64,000 nucleotides of DNA from Egicoccus sp. AB-alg2 (GCF_041821065.1 NZ_JBGUAX010000003.1:62001-126000); one strand, 5' to 3'. Shown: positions 34,109 to 44,132, counted from the first letter of the stretch. Notes: generated from the sequence alone by a model not told the origin. Made by a program: numbers and translations.

Positions 34109-34164
34109 GCGCCGGATGCTAGCCCGGCTGGTCGGTCGCTCCCGGGTACCGGGCACGGCCGCGT

Positions 34165-36936
34165 CTACGAACCGTGCAGGCGGGTCTTCGGATCGTAGGG
34201 GAGCGTCTGGAGGAACCGACCGACGGCGAAGTGCATCCGGCAGTTGGCGTCCGCGACGATCTCCGTGTCCGCCGTGAACGTGCGCCCGACCTGGTGGGTG
34301 CGCACCGAGGCAACGGTGTCCGCGGCACGGTCCAGCCCCACCAGGCCGCGCGGACGCTTGGCCACCGTCACCGGCCCGAAGCTGACCGAGTCCCACACCA
34401 GTTCGGTGCCCGACAGGCTGCTGTGACGGCTCTGGGCAACGGTCCGGCCGGTCCTCGGGTCGAGTTCGGCCCAGCGTCCCTGCTCGTTGATGGCGACGAC
34501 GACGCCGTCGACGACGTCCAGCGTGCGGATCGGCAGGTTGCCGATGGGCCGCACGGCGCCGCGCGGGTCCGGCCACACCTCGTCGCCGGTGTCGGGGTCG
34601 AGGGCGCGGACCTCGCCGCGCGCCTCGCCGACCACGGCGAGACCGTTCACGGCCGCCACCGACAGGCCTTCGACCTCCAGGCCGGAGCCGTGGCTCGGTC
34701 GGCGGGACTGGAGCTCGTACTCGCCGACGAGGCGCTGGTCCTCCGGGGCGTTCGGATCGATCACGACCAGCTGGCTGCGGTGCCGCCCCTCGGGGCTGTC
34801 CTCGCGCGCGACGACGTAGACGCGCCCGTCACCGGCGTCCGACATCGTGACCGCACGCGGGCGGTTGAAGTTGCCGTCCCAGGCAGCGACCTTCTGCGGC
34901 GGCGCGCCGCTGCCCGGCGTCCAGGTCCACAGCTCGGCGGACGGGTAGATCGCCAGATAGGCACGCTGCCCGTCGGTCGTGATCGCCTTCACCTCACCAG
35001 CGACGTCCCCCTCGCGTGGCGCCGGGGGGGTCGTGCCGTTCGTGTGACGGTGCGCGAACACGCGGTTGGACGTGCCGACGTAGACGTGACCGTCGTCGAT
35101 GCCGAGGCTGTGCACCGCACCCGCCCCGACGATCGGCGCCGCCCCCTCGAGACGGGACACCTCGGCCCGGGCGGGTACCGCGCCCGGCAACGGCATGCGC
35201 CACCAGTCACCGCGCCCCGACATGCCCTCCACGTCCCCGTCGACGATCCGCAGCGCGCGAGTGGTGGTGTTCGCCTCGGGCGCCCGCGTCGGCGTCACCA
35301 GGCCCGTCGCCGGCTCCGCCCGGTACACCATGCCCGACGGGAAGCCGACGGCGACGATCGTGTCGCCCGACACGGCGACGGCGTCCACGCGGCTCTCGCC
35401 ACTCTGGTCGTCGGCGAGGTCGCGGCGCAGCGGCCGGTCGATCACCGGCGGCCCGGTCGGGTCGTCGCGGTCGAGCACGACCAGACGTGCCTCGGGGTGC
35501 TCCTCGCCACCGGCCATCGTGCCGATGACGATCCAGTCGTCGGTCACCTCCAGCGCGAACACGTCACGCGCGCCCTGGACCGACGCGGGCGTGAGGTCCT
35601 CGGCGACGGGCAACTGGTCGACGCTGCTGGGCTGGCCGACCAGCTGCTCGGCCTGCAGGCGCACCACGCGGGCGGCATCGGTGCCCGGGCCGAACGCGAC
35701 GAACACCTCACCGTCGTGCCAGGCCACCTGCTTGGCGTCGGCCTTGCGGAAGTCGAACGCGGACGGCGGCAGGCGGAAGAGCAGCTTCTGCGGTGTGCCG
35801 ATCGAGTTCGCCTCGGTCTGTACGCGGTGCAGCACGTGCCGGTCGCTGACGTCGGTCTCGGCCGACTCGCCCGGCAGGTGCAGGGCGCCGTTCACATTCC
35901 AGGCTCGCCCGGCCGCGTAGAGGCGCTGCTGGTCGTCGGTGGCCAGGTCCCAGAACTCGGTACCGATGTCGATGCGGGTGCCGACGGCAGGCGTACCGGC
36001 GCGGTGCAGGTTGTTGCCACCGGCGCCCCACACGCCGTACCACAGCTGGCCGCTGGCCTCGGCGGTCGCCCACGTGCGGCGGCCCGACGGCTGCTCGAAC
36101 CAGGACGCCACCGCCGGCGAAGCGCCGGGCTGGCCCGACAGGCGCGCGACGCGGGGCGTGTCCAGGTCGTTGGGGAACACGACCAGGTGCCCGTCGTGCC
36201 AGTGCCCGGCGGTCACGGGGTATCCCAGCGGGGCCGCGACCCGCTCGGTGTTCGTGAACTGCGCCGTGCCGTCGACCATGGGGCAAGGTACGGGTCCCTC
36301 GAGGTCCAGTGCCGCGATCAGGAACGTCGCCATCTGGTCGCGACGTACGGGATCCTCGGGGCAGAAGCCGCCCTGGACCTGCGTGCACCCGGTCGTGATG
36401 CCGGCGGCCGCGACGCTGGCGATGCCGTCGTAGTGGGCGTGGTCGCTCGGCACGTCCGTGAAGCGCGGGTTGCGGCCCTCGGGAAGGTCCAACGCCCGCG
36501 TCAGCATGGTGGCGAACTGCCCGCGGGTGATGCTGCGGCCCGGACAGAACCGCGACGGGTCGCGTACGTCGCAGCCCTGGGTGACGTCGTTGTACACCAG
36601 CGCGCCGACCGCGCCGCCGTGCGGGTAGTCCGCGTCACGGTGGCTCGGTACGTCGCTGAACGGATGCGCGGTCGGCTGGTAGCGCAGCGCGTTCGTCAGG
36701 AACGTCGCCATCTGGTCGCGCCGGACGGCGACACGGGACCCGTAGGAACCGTCCTGCCGGCCGGACGTGACGCCGATCTGTGCCAGCGCGATGATCGCCT
36801 GCTCGTGGACGTTGCCCTCGGTGTCCGGGAACGGCGACGGCACGGTGGCGTCCGCGGACTGGGCCACGGCGGCCGGTGCCAGCGGCACGGACAGCATCGA
36901 GACGGACAGCAACAGGAGGAAGGCGCGGCGGATCAC
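34165..36936 (-). CDS. Secreted protein with three N-terminal SLH modules and a beta-propeller-like region
   Basis: 923 residues. After a signal peptide (about 1-25, ending AVAQ) come three SLH modules (about 35-225) with RRDQMATFL, TRGQFATML and RRDQMATFL, two of them holding the GC...CP cysteine pair. The remaining 690 residues are beta-rich with repeated DG/VDGD/VAVSGDTIVAVG-like strands, such as AALDPDTG-type turns (RALDPDTGDEVWPDP, AELDPRTGRTVAQ), typical of PQQ-like or other beta-propellers. No catalytic site is visible. It may bind glycan or protein partners at the surface. The GTG at 36936 was chosen because it starts directly at the signal peptide; a longer frame reaches 37155. Confidence 0.8.
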   Translation of the reverse strand: MIRRAFLLLLSVSMLSVPLAPAAVAQSADATVPSPFPDTEGNVHEQAIIALAQIGVTSGRQDGSYGSRVAVRRDQMATFLTNALRYQPTAHPFSDVPSHRDADYPHGGAVGALVYNDVTQGCDVRDPSRFCPGRSITRGQFATMLTRALDLPEGRNPRFTDVPSDHAHYDGIASVAAAGITTGCTQVQGGFCPEDPVRRDQMATFLIAALDLEGPVPCPMVDGTAQFTNTERVAAPLGYPVTAGHWHDGHLVVFPNDLDTPRVARLSGQPGASPAVASWFEQPSGRRTWATAEASGQLWYGVWGAGGNNLHRAGTPAVGTRIDIGTEFWDLATDDQQRLYAAGRAWNVNGALHLPGESAETDVSDRHVLHRVQTEANSIGTPQKLLFRLPPSAFDFRKADAKQVAWHDGEVFVAFGPGTDAARVVRLQAEQLVGQPSSVDQLPVAEDLTPASVQGARDVFALEVTDDWIVIGTMAGGEEHPEARLVVLDRDDPTGPPVIDRPLRRDLADDQSGESRVDAVAVSGDTIVAVGFPSGMVYRAEPATGLVTPTRAPEANTTTRALRIVDGDVEGMSGRGDWWRMPLPGAVPARAEVSRLEGAAPIVGAGAVHSLGIDDGHVYVGTSNRVFAHRHTNGTTPPAPREGDVAGEVKAITTDGQRAYLAIYPSAELWTWTPGSGAPPQKVAAWDGNFNRPRAVTMSDAGDGRVYVVAREDSPEGRHRSQLVVIDPNAPEDQRLVGEYELQSRRPSHGSGLEVEGLSVAAVNGLAVVGEARGEVRALDPDTGDEVWPDPRGAVRPIGNLPIRTLDVVDGVVVAINEQGRWAELDPRTGRTVAQSRHSSLSGTELVWDSVSFGPVTVAKRPRGLVGLDRAADTVASVRTHQVGRTFTADTEIVADANCRMHFAVGRFLQTLPYDPKTRLHGS

Positions 36937-37158
36937 GGGGTGCTTTCGACGAGCCGGCGACGACGGCGCCGGGTATCTGGTGGCGACGGCACGAGCCGGC
37001 CCGGCGCTCTGTCGCCCCCGAACCGGCGCGCGAGCAGCGCCGCCGAAGCTGATCAACGAATGCGGTCGGCCACCGGCTCCCGGGGCCCAGTGCGAGTTCG
37101 CTCTCCGCACTTGCCGCGTGCGCCGCGAAGGTCTTGGCGCACGCCGGCGCGGCACCCA

Positions 37159-38592
37159 TCAGGGAGCGGTCGCGTCGGTCAGCACCCAGACCTCGAGGTG
37201 ACCCGGCGGCCGCAGGTGCTCGAAAGCGCGTCGCGCGCCGTCGTCCACGCAGGTCGGGACCGTCAACGGACCCATGTCGGGGTCGGGCAGGAAGGCCACG
37301 GGGGCGGACTTCTCGCACAGCCGGGCATCCAGGCGCTCCTGTTGCCGGATCACCTCGACGTCGCGGTCCGCGAGGTACCACCGCCAGCCCGGGTGCAGAC
37401 GGTCGGTGACGACGTCGATGCCGGGGGCCTCGCGATCGAGGTGGTGGACCGCGTCGGCGAAGGCCTGAACGGGCACGGTCGTGGCGCGCCACAGCCCCGG
37501 CAGGGCCGCGGTCACCAGCAACACGGCCAGGCCCCCGGCGAGCCATCCGGGCCAGTGGCCGGGGCGGGCCCGCAGTCCACCGACCACGGCCACGACACCG
37601 ACGCCGACCGCGGTCACCGCGTGCGGGAGCAGGAAGCCGACGTAGCGGTCGGCGAGGTGGAAGCCCACCAGCCCCAGCAGCGCGACCGAGCCGCCAAGGG
37701 CCGCCAGCAGGTGCCAGCCGAGCCCCCGATCGACGCCGATGAGCAGGGCCGCGAGCCCGGCGACACCCACCGCCACCGTCACGACGACAGCGACCCCGCG
37801 GAGCCCGATGGCCGTCTCCAGGGCGGGGGTGGCCGTCAACCGCAGCGGGTCGACGACGGGTGACCACCAGCGCACCGGGTCGGCGAACCGGCTCCCGACC
37901 CGGTCGGCACGACCGAGCATCACGGAGAGCAGCGGCGCGTAGACGGCCAGGGTGACCCCGCCGGCCAGCGCGGTCAGTACGACGAGGCGGAGACGGTCGA
38001 CCGGGCGTCGAACCAGCGACGTGCCGGCGTGGGCGAGGTACAGTGCCACCGTCGGCGGGAAGGTCAGCATCGCCACGACGCCGGACAGGCTCAGCAGCAG
38101 GTCGTCGCGCCACCGCGGGGCGCGGTCGCGGGCGACCCCGATGACCAACATCGTCGTCGAGGCCAGGAGCACCAGGCCGTAGCCGCGCGCCTCGGTCGAC
38201 AGCGTCAAGTGCAGCGGCGAGGCGGTCACCAGCGCGGCGACGACGACCGCGGTCCACGGTCCGAGCCGGCGCCACAACAGCCCGAGCAGCAATCCGACCG
38301 CCACGAGCGCCGGGACGACCGCCCACAGGCGCAGCATCGGCTCCGAGGTGCCCGTGACGCGCGTCGTCGCCCAGGTCACGGCGGAGAACAGCACGTGGTT
38401 GTTGGCGACGTAGGCCTCGGGGTCGAGGAACGTCGCGGGACCGCCGGCGACGTAGCGGCTCGCCGTGAACGCCTCGTCCCACCACAGCGAGCGCCCGAGG
38501 GCGGTGACCCTCGTCAGCACCAGCACCGCCAGCAGCAGCCCGAGCACGAGGGGTGCCGGTGCGCTGACACGGCGGGATGCGGGGGCGTGCAC
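37159..38592 (-). CDS. GT39-like (PMT/ArnT-type) integral membrane glycosyltransferase
   Basis: 477 residues with about ten membrane segments and a small C-terminal soluble domain. The first outer loop has SLWWDEAFTASRYVAGG, whose Asp-Glu matches the conserved acidic motif of GT-C enzymes. LSTEARGYGLVLLAS is the second family motif. Such enzymes take a sugar from polyprenyl phosphate and place it on lipid, polymer or protein outside the membrane, fitting the several GtrB/DPM1-like proteins nearby. The GTG at 38592 follows a TAGCCT -10 box. A longer frame to 38688 would run past that promoter. Confidence 0.8.
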   Translation of the reverse strand: MHAPASRRVSAPAPLVLGLLLAVLVLTRVTALGRSLWWDEAFTASRYVAGGPATFLDPEAYVANNHVLFSAVTWATTRVTGTSEPMLRLWAVVPALVAVGLLLGLLWRRLGPWTAVVVAALVTASPLHLTLSTEARGYGLVLLASTTMLVIGVARDRAPRWRDDLLLSLSGVVAMLTFPPTVALYLAHAGTSLVRRPVDRLRLVVLTALAGGVTLAVYAPLLSVMLGRADRVGSRFADPVRWWSPVVDPLRLTATPALETAIGLRGVAVVVTVAVGVAGLAALLIGVDRGLGWHLLAALGGSVALLGLVGFHLADRYVGFLLPHAVTAVGVGVVAVVGGLRARPGHWPGWLAGGLAVLLVTAALPGLWRATTVPVQAFADAVHHLDREAPGIDVVTDRLHPGWRWYLADRDVEVIRQQERLDARLCEKSAPVAFLPDPDMGPLTVPTCVDDGARRAFEHLRPPGHLEVWVLTDATAP

Positions 38593-38636
38593 GGAGGGAT
38601 CCCGGGAGGCGAGGACGCGCGCTGGCTGGGCGCGGA

Positions 38637-38642
38637 AGGCTA
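38637..38642 (-). promoter_or_regulatory. -10 box TAGCCT for the GT39-like gene
   Basis: Minus-strand TAGCCT 44 bases upstream of the GTG at 38592. Confidence 0.35.
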
Positions 38643-38716
38643 GCGCCTCGCGGCGGAGGACCGTTGGTGCACGACAAACCCTCGGCACGGCCGTGCTCCG
38701 GCTCGGCTGCGGCGGC

Positions 38717-38722
38717 TAGCGT
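38717..38722 (+). promoter_or_regulatory. -10 box TAGCGT for the GT2 gene at 38753
   Basis: TAGCGT 30 bases upstream of the GTG, with GGGGGAG at 38741-38747 as ribosome-binding site. Confidence 0.4.
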
Positions 38723-38752
38723 GCCCGGTCGACCACCGACGGGGGAGCCGCC

Positions 38753-40696
38753 GTGACCGACGCGCGCGAGCGTGCCAGCGCCTGGCCGTTGCTGGACGGA
38801 CTGGCGAGCCCTGAGGAACCACACGACGAGCGTCGGGAGCGGCTCGTCGACGCCGCTCGCGCAGCCGACCAGCGGATCGCCGACCTGGAACGACGCCTGG
38901 CGGAGGCCGGCTACCGCGCCGACGTGGCCCGTTTCGAACGCGACCGCCTGCGCCGCCGCCGTGCGGTCCGGCTGGCGACCGAGCTGGCGTCGGCCGGTCG
39001 GCGGCCACCGCGCGAGCTCGCCTCGAGGTTGCGGGCCGCCGCCACGCCACGGGCCGCGCCGCCCGAGCCGACGCCACCGGCACCGGTCGACCCCGCCGAC
39101 GAGGTCGAGCGTCGGGTCACCGAGGCCGCCGACCTTCCCGACCCCGACGTGCACGTGCCGCCACCGGTGCGGTTCCCTCACCTGCACGTGCTGCACGTCG
39201 GCGCCGTCGCACGCTTCGCCAGCCTGGTGTCGCTGACGCCGCTCGACACCGACGGCTGGCGCGAACAGCTCGCACAGCGGCCCGTCGACCTGCTGCTGGT
39301 GGAGTCGACGGGCGACGACGGGAAGCTGCTGCCCCCGGACGGGCTGGGCCCGGTGTTCGCCGCGGCCCGTGACGCCGGTGTCCCCACCGTGCGCATCCAC
39401 CTGCCCGGCGGCGGGCCGGAGCCCGACGTTGCCCGCGCCGACCACGAACTCGTCGAGGCGCTGCCGGGCCACGACGGGCTGCCGGTCACGGTCGACACCA
39501 GCCGCCTCAACCCCATGGGCTGGCGCCGTCAACCACCCAATCCGGTGGCAGCGTTGGCCACGCGGGCCCTCGACGCGCAGGCGTTGGACCGGCTCGCCGC
39601 CATCGACCCGCCGGTCCTGCTGCTGCACCCGCCGGGACTACGCCCCGACGGATGGGCCGGACGCCGCCGGGTCGTGCGCTCCAGCGAGCACCTGCACCAG
39701 CTGCTGCAGCGGGTCAGTGTCCTGGTGGACCTGCCCGAGCTGCATGCGGAGCCGGCCGAGCGGCTGCGGACCTGGCAGGCGGCCCGCGCATGCGGCGTCG
39801 GTGTCGTGGCCACCGACCCGGAGCTGCAGCTTCCGGGGCTCACGGCGGTCGCGCAGGGCGAGGAGGCCGCGGCGGCGCACCGCTTCCTGATCGACGACGA
39901 CCACCGCGAGCGGCACTCGATCGTCGGTCGCCGCGACGCGCTGCTGCACGCCGACCGCGAGGTGGCACTGCGCGAGGTCTGCGCCGCGGTCGGGATCCCC
40001 CTGCCACGGGCGCCGCGGACGACGGTGCTGGTCGCCACGCACCGTCCGGAGTTCCTGTCGCGCGTCGCCGACAGCATCCAGCGGCAGGCCCAGCCGGACG
40101 TGGACGTGGTGCTCGCGCTCCACGGCGAGGGGTTCGACACGGAGATCTGCGACCGGTTCCCGCGCTGCAGCGCCGTGATCCGGATCCCGGAGGTGCAGCA
40201 GCTCGGCGACGTGCTGAACGCGGGGCTCGACGAGGCGTGCGGCGACCTGATCGCCAAGATGGACGACGACGACCACTACGGCCCGCATCACCTCACGGAC
40301 CTGGTGCTGGCGCAGCGCTACAGCGGCGCGGACGTCGTCGGCAAGCGCATCGAGTTCGTGTACCTCGCCGCCCGCGACGTCACGATCCGCCGCGCGACCA
40401 GCGGGGTCGAGGCGGAGCGCGACCACGTCGGCGGGCCGACGATCCTCGCCACCGCCGAGCGGCTGCGTCGGACGCGATTCCTGCGACTGCCCAGCCGCGT
40501 GGACAGCACGTTCTACGAGCGCGTCCTGGCCGACGGCGGGCGGATCTACCGCACCCACGGCCGCGACGTCATCCTCGAGCGGCACGGCCAGGAGCACGCC
40601 TGGACGCTGGACGACCGCGCCTTCCTCGACGAAGCGATCGACCAGCGACCCGGCCTCGACGTCGGCTTCGCCGCCAGCGACCCCGACGCGACCTGA
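38753..40696 (+). CDS. GT2-type glycosyltransferase with long N-terminal extension
   Basis: 647 residues. The first 85 residues are charged and probably coiled coil (RIADLERRLAEAGYRADVARFERDRLRRRRA). A Rossmann-like middle region (about 140-400) resembles a degenerate GT-B or CgeB-like fold (SLVSLTPLDTDGW, ARACGVGVVATDPELQLPG). The C-terminal GT-A domain (about 415-640) has TTVLVATHRPEFLSRVADSI and the metal site KMDDDDHYGPHHL. The protein shares the last domain and the same order with the protein at 44276-45904 (KIDDDDRYGRHHL), so the two are paralogues. The substrate is unknown. It is convergent with the multidomain transferase at 40745. Confidence 0.82.
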   Translation: MTDARERASAWPLLDGLASPEEPHDERRERLVDAARAADQRIADLERRLAEAGYRADVARFERDRLRRRRAVRLATELASAGRRPPRELASRLRAAATPRAAPPEPTPPAPVDPADEVERRVTEAADLPDPDVHVPPPVRFPHLHVLHVGAVARFASLVSLTPLDTDGWREQLAQRPVDLLLVESTGDDGKLLPPDGLGPVFAAARDAGVPTVRIHLPGGGPEPDVARADHELVEALPGHDGLPVTVDTSRLNPMGWRRQPPNPVAALATRALDAQALDRLAAIDPPVLLLHPPGLRPDGWAGRRRVVRSSEHLHQLLQRVSVLVDLPELHAEPAERLRTWQAARACGVGVVATDPELQLPGLTAVAQGEEAAAAHRFLIDDDHRERHSIVGRRDALLHADREVALREVCAAVGIPLPRAPRTTVLVATHRPEFLSRVADSIQRQAQPDVDVVLALHGEGFDTEICDRFPRCSAVIRIPEVQQLGDVLNAGLDEACGDLIAKMDDDDHYGPHHLTDLVLAQRYSGADVVGKRIEFVYLAARDVTIRRATSGVEAERDHVGGPTILATAERLRRTRFLRLPSRVDSTFYERVLADGGRIYRTHGRDVILERHGQEHAWTLDDRAFLDEAIDQRPGLDVGFAASDPDAT

Positions 40697-40744
40697 CCGG
40701 CCTGACCGGCTGCTGACGTCCCGTGCGGCCCGCCGGTGGCGCGG

Positions 40745-43700
40745 TCAGGCCTGCAGCGCGCCGAGGGCCAGTCGCAGGTCGGCAGCCAACGGCTCGACGT
40801 CCTCGACGGTGCCGCCGGCCGGTCGAGGCAGCGTCACCACGGACGTGATCCGGTAGCGGTGCATGATGTCGTGCAGCCGCTGGCGGCGGGCTTCCTCCCA
40901 CGTCTGGTCGACGTGCACGCGGGCGTAGCGGTCCGCGTCCGGCTGGTACTCGAAGAGGTAGTCGAGGTTGCGCAGCGGTCGGAAGTCGATGCACGACGTC
41001 ACCAGCAGCGGCGTGAACGTCCGCAGCGACAGCTGCATCTGGCCGACGACGTCGACGAGGCGCGCTTGTTGCTCCGGCGTCAGACCCGTCGGCAGCACGA
41101 TCGCGATCGGCAGCAGCCCGCGGTGCTCGTGTTCGGGCAGCAGGTTGCCGGGCTGGACGGGCAGGCGCACCGAGCGGGGACGGCCGGCTCCCTTGGCGGT
41201 CTTGCCCGCCGCCACCTCCCATCGCGTCAGGCGCCTGCGGACCTTCTTCCGGGCGGCGGCCGGCAGGGCGTGGAACGCCTTGCCCCCGAGCGAGCGCACC
41301 CGCTGGTCGTTGGCGACCCTCACGGCGAAGCGCTTGGGATCGGCCCGCAGTTCGGCCAGCAGCTTCTTCGCCCCGCCGGGGCGCTTGCGCGAGGTCACCG
41401 GGGCCAGTGCGCGCGGCGAGGTGGGGACGACCTGCGTCGACGGGCTGCTCGCCGGCGCCGTCGCGGGCGCGGTGGATGCGCCCGGCGCGCTTGATCCGGC
41501 CGACGCGGCGGGCGCGGCCGTGGCCGGTGTGGCCGGTGCGTCCGGTGCGTCCGGTGCGGCCGACGCGTCCGCGGTGGCGGGCGCGGCGTCGCGAGGCGCC
41601 TCGGGGTGTGTGTGACCGGTCTCGGGCGGCGCGGGAACCGGACCGGTGGCCGGTGCGCCGGCCACCGTCTCGTCGTCGGCCTCCTCGGTGGCGGGCGTCG
41701 CGGTGGCCGTCTGCGGGCTCACCACCGACGTGGCGCGTGGCGCGCCCGCCGGCGGGGTCGCGTCGGTCTGCTCGAACGCTTCGCGGCGCTCCGCCAGCTG
41801 CCTCGGCGTCGGCCGTCGTCCGGGGACCTCGTCCAGCGCGCGGGCGAGCACCTCGGCCGCCTCGGCCGCGCCGTCACCGGGGCGGCGGGCCAGCGCACGC
41901 TCGTGCATCCGCTGGCGCAGGTCGGCGTCCAACAGCCTGCGCACCGCGACGTCGACCGTCTCCGCCGTCACCTCGCGCAGGTCCAGGCCGACGCCGATGC
42001 GCTCGGCGAACTCGCTGCGGGCGCCCTGGTCGTCGACCGAGGTCTCCAGGTTGGGAACGAACGCGGTCGGCACGCCCGCCAGCACCAACTCGTGGTAGCT
42101 GTTGTAGCCGGACGCCGCGAACGCGAAGTCGAACGCCGCCAGGTACCGGGCCAGCGGGTAGACGGAGATGCTCTGGACGTTGTCCGGCAGGTGGCGCTCC
42201 TGCGACGCGATGATCGAGCGCGTCACGCAGACCTGCAGCTCCGGTTCGCGTCCCAGCCGCTCGATGACCATGCCCAGCTGGGACGCCGTGTCGTTGATGT
42301 TGCCGGCACCGAGGTTGACCAGCACGCTCGGGCGGTCCGGGTCGAGACCCAACTCCTTGCGGGCGGTGTCACGGTCCAGCAGCTCGTCTGCTCCGAGGAA
42401 CGTGATGGGGGCGACCACGGTCGCCTCGTCGCGGCGTTGGCGGGTGATGCCACGGTCGTTGTCCGCGAACTCGCCCGGTTCCAGGATGAGGTCGAAGCGG
42501 TCGGAGAAGTGGTCGATGACGACGTTGGTCGTGCCTTCCTTCCACATCGCCCGGCGCGACCACCACAGCCGCACGCCCGGCCGGTCGTCGCCGGCGTCGA
42601 AGAAACCCCAGTAGGGCATCGTGCCGTCGAAGATCATGGCCTCGACGTCGTAGCGGTCGATCAACTCCACCAGGCGCGAACGGAACTTCTCGTGCCAGGC
42701 GCCGTAGGGCGCGCGCGTGTAGCCGCGCGAGGGCAGGTACTCCACCAGCAGGCCGAGGTCGTCGACGACCTGGGCCGCCTGGGAGAGGGTCAGGAAGATC
42801 GGCTCGACGTCGTCGGGCATGCGCCGTGCGATCGCCATCAGCCGCATCAGGTGGCCGACACCGGCGCCGTTGGACGACACGAACAGCACGCGCCGCCGCG
42901 ACGAGGTGGTCGCGGCCTGGGCGGCGGAGCGGTCCGCGTCGGTGTCGGTGTCGGCATCGCCGTCGGTGGTGGCGTCGGTCGCCGCGGGTGCCGCGTGTGC
43001 GGCGCGTGTCGCGGGTGCCGTGCCACCGCTGGGCTGGACGAGCCGGCCGAGGCGCTGCTGGTGTACCTCGTGCCCGCTGTGATCGCGGACCCACGCGGTG
43101 GCGGCGGCCGAGCGCTCGCGGTAGCGGTCGGCATCGGCGGTGAGCTCGCGCACGGCCGTGACCGCCCCCGACACCGGCGCATAGGTGCACGCGTCGCCGA
43201 ACAGGTCACGGAAGTGCTCGGGCAGCACCGGCGGCAGGCCGCTGGCCATCGCCTCCAGGATGGTGCGCCCGAACGCCTCCACCAGCGCGGGGTGGTGGTA
43301 GTAGACGTAGACGTCCAGGCCGCCGAGGAACCGCTGTGGGCTGATGGCCCCGAACTCGTGCACGACCCAGTTCTGGGGCAGTCGCCCGCCGAGCAGCGCC
43401 CGCGGTGTGTCGGCGCCGCCGAGCACGTGCACCTCGAGGTCGTCGGTGTCCGGGTACACGGCCAGGAGCGTCTCGGCGGTGGCCGGCCACTTGCCCGCGG
43501 CGTTGCGGCTGTGGCGGCCGATGACGGGGATGCGGTGCAGCGGCCCGGGCCGGGCGATGTGCCAACGGTCGACGTCGATGACGTTGACCCAGTCGTCCTC
43601 GGTCAGCGCCACCTCCGGGGCCAGGCGCTGCAGGTTCTGCCGCACCAGCGGCCCGATCGGCGTCCACGTCGGGCGCACGCCGAGCCACTCCGCCACCCGC

Positions 43701-44080
43701 GTGTCGACCACGCCCGGGTCGTAGTGCACGACCGGCCCGTCGACGTCACCGGGCGCCTGGTTGGCGACCAACAGGGCCTGTTGGGTCTGGACGGTCGGCT
43801 GCTGCTCGCCGACCTCCGCGGCGACGGTCGGATGGCGCAGCACCACCAGGTCGGCCTGCACGGGCTGGGTGCCCAGGACGAGCTCGGCGCGCCCGTCCTC
43901 CAGGCAACGCTGGATCCGGGGCTCGAACGACGTCGGCAGGGCGACCAGCGACGAGTCGACGTGCACCAGGCCGGTCCGGTACCCGCCGGCGGCCTGCGCG
44001 GTGATCTCCTCCGCGACGCTGGCGGACGTCCCGCCGGGCAGTCGGCAGTCGGTGACCATGAGCACGTCGTAGTGGCGCAT
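40745..44080 (-). CDS. Three-part glycosyltransferase: GT4-like, MurG/GT1-like and a C-terminal unknown domain
   Basis: 1111 residues. Domain 1 (about 1-350) is a GT-B transferase with YHHPALVEAFGRTILEAMASGLPPVLPEHF, the GT4 E-x7-E site. A Thr/Asp-rich linker (about 355-393) leads to domain 2 (about 395-735), which begins RRVLFVSSNGAGVGHLMRLMAIARRM and has FAASGYNSYHELVLAGVPTAFVPN, as in MurG or GT1-like enzymes. A long Ala/Pro/Thr linker (about 745-880) leads to a C-terminal domain (about 885-1111) with a basic region and a beta-alpha part (LLVTSCIDFRPLRNLDYLFEYQPDADRYA) that I cannot assign. The protein could add two sugars in succession. Upstream is TAGCAT at 44127-44132. Confidence 0.85.
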   Translation of the reverse strand: MRHYDVLMVTDCRLPGGTSASVAEEITAQAAGGYRTGLVHVDSSLVALPTSFEPRIQRCLEDGRAELVLGTQPVQADLVVLRHPTVAAEVGEQQPTVQTQQALLVANQAPGDVDGPVVHYDPGVVDTRVAEWLGVRPTWTPIGPLVRQNLQRLAPEVALTEDDWVNVIDVDRWHIARPGPLHRIPVIGRHSRNAAGKWPATAETLLAVYPDTDDLEVHVLGGADTPRALLGGRLPQNWVVHEFGAISPQRFLGGLDVYVYYHHPALVEAFGRTILEAMASGLPPVLPEHFRDLFGDACTYAPVSGAVTAVRELTADADRYRERSAAATAWVRDHSGHEVHQQRLGRLVQPSGGTAPATRAAHAAPAATDATTDGDADTDTDADRSAAQAATTSSRRRVLFVSSNGAGVGHLMRLMAIARRMPDDVEPIFLTLSQAAQVVDDLGLLVEYLPSRGYTRAPYGAWHEKFRSRLVELIDRYDVEAMIFDGTMPYWGFFDAGDDRPGVRLWWSRRAMWKEGTTNVVIDHFSDRFDLILEPGEFADNDRGITRQRRDEATVVAPITFLGADELLDRDTARKELGLDPDRPSVLVNLGAGNINDTASQLGMVIERLGREPELQVCVTRSIIASQERHLPDNVQSISVYPLARYLAAFDFAFAASGYNSYHELVLAGVPTAFVPNLETSVDDQGARSEFAERIGVGLDLREVTAETVDVAVRRLLDADLRQRMHERALARRPGDGAAEAAEVLARALDEVPGRRPTPRQLAERREAFEQTDATPPAGAPRATSVVSPQTATATPATEEADDETVAGAPATGPVPAPPETGHTHPEAPRDAAPATADASAAPDAPDAPATPATAAPAASAGSSAPGASTAPATAPASSPSTQVVPTSPRALAPVTSRKRPGGAKKLLAELRADPKRFAVRVANDQRVRSLGGKAFHALPAAARKKVRRRLTRWEVAAGKTAKGAGRPRSVRLPVQPGNLLPEHEHRGLLPIAIVLPTGLTPEQQARLVDVVGQMQLSLRTFTPLLVTSCIDFRPLRNLDYLFEYQPDADRYARVHVDQTWEEARRQRLHDIMHRYRITSVVTLPRPAGGTVEDVEPLAADLRLALGALQA

Positions 44081-44126
44081 GCAGGCGGCTTTCGCGGCGA
44101 GGGGTGGCGGCGGTTCCGGGCGGCGA

Positions 44127-44132
44127 TGCTAA
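44127..44132 (-). promoter_or_regulatory. -10 box TAGCAT for the three-part glycosyltransferase gene
   Basis: Minus-strand TAGCAT 46 bases upstream of the ATG at 44080, in the 195-base gap between the two minus-strand transferase genes. Confidence 0.35.

Noticed and set aside
34174-37863. A 1229-codon open frame on the plus strand
   Set aside because: Antisense to the SLH beta-propeller gene and the GT39-like gene, with Val/Asp/Arg-rich composition typical of antisense frames at high GC.
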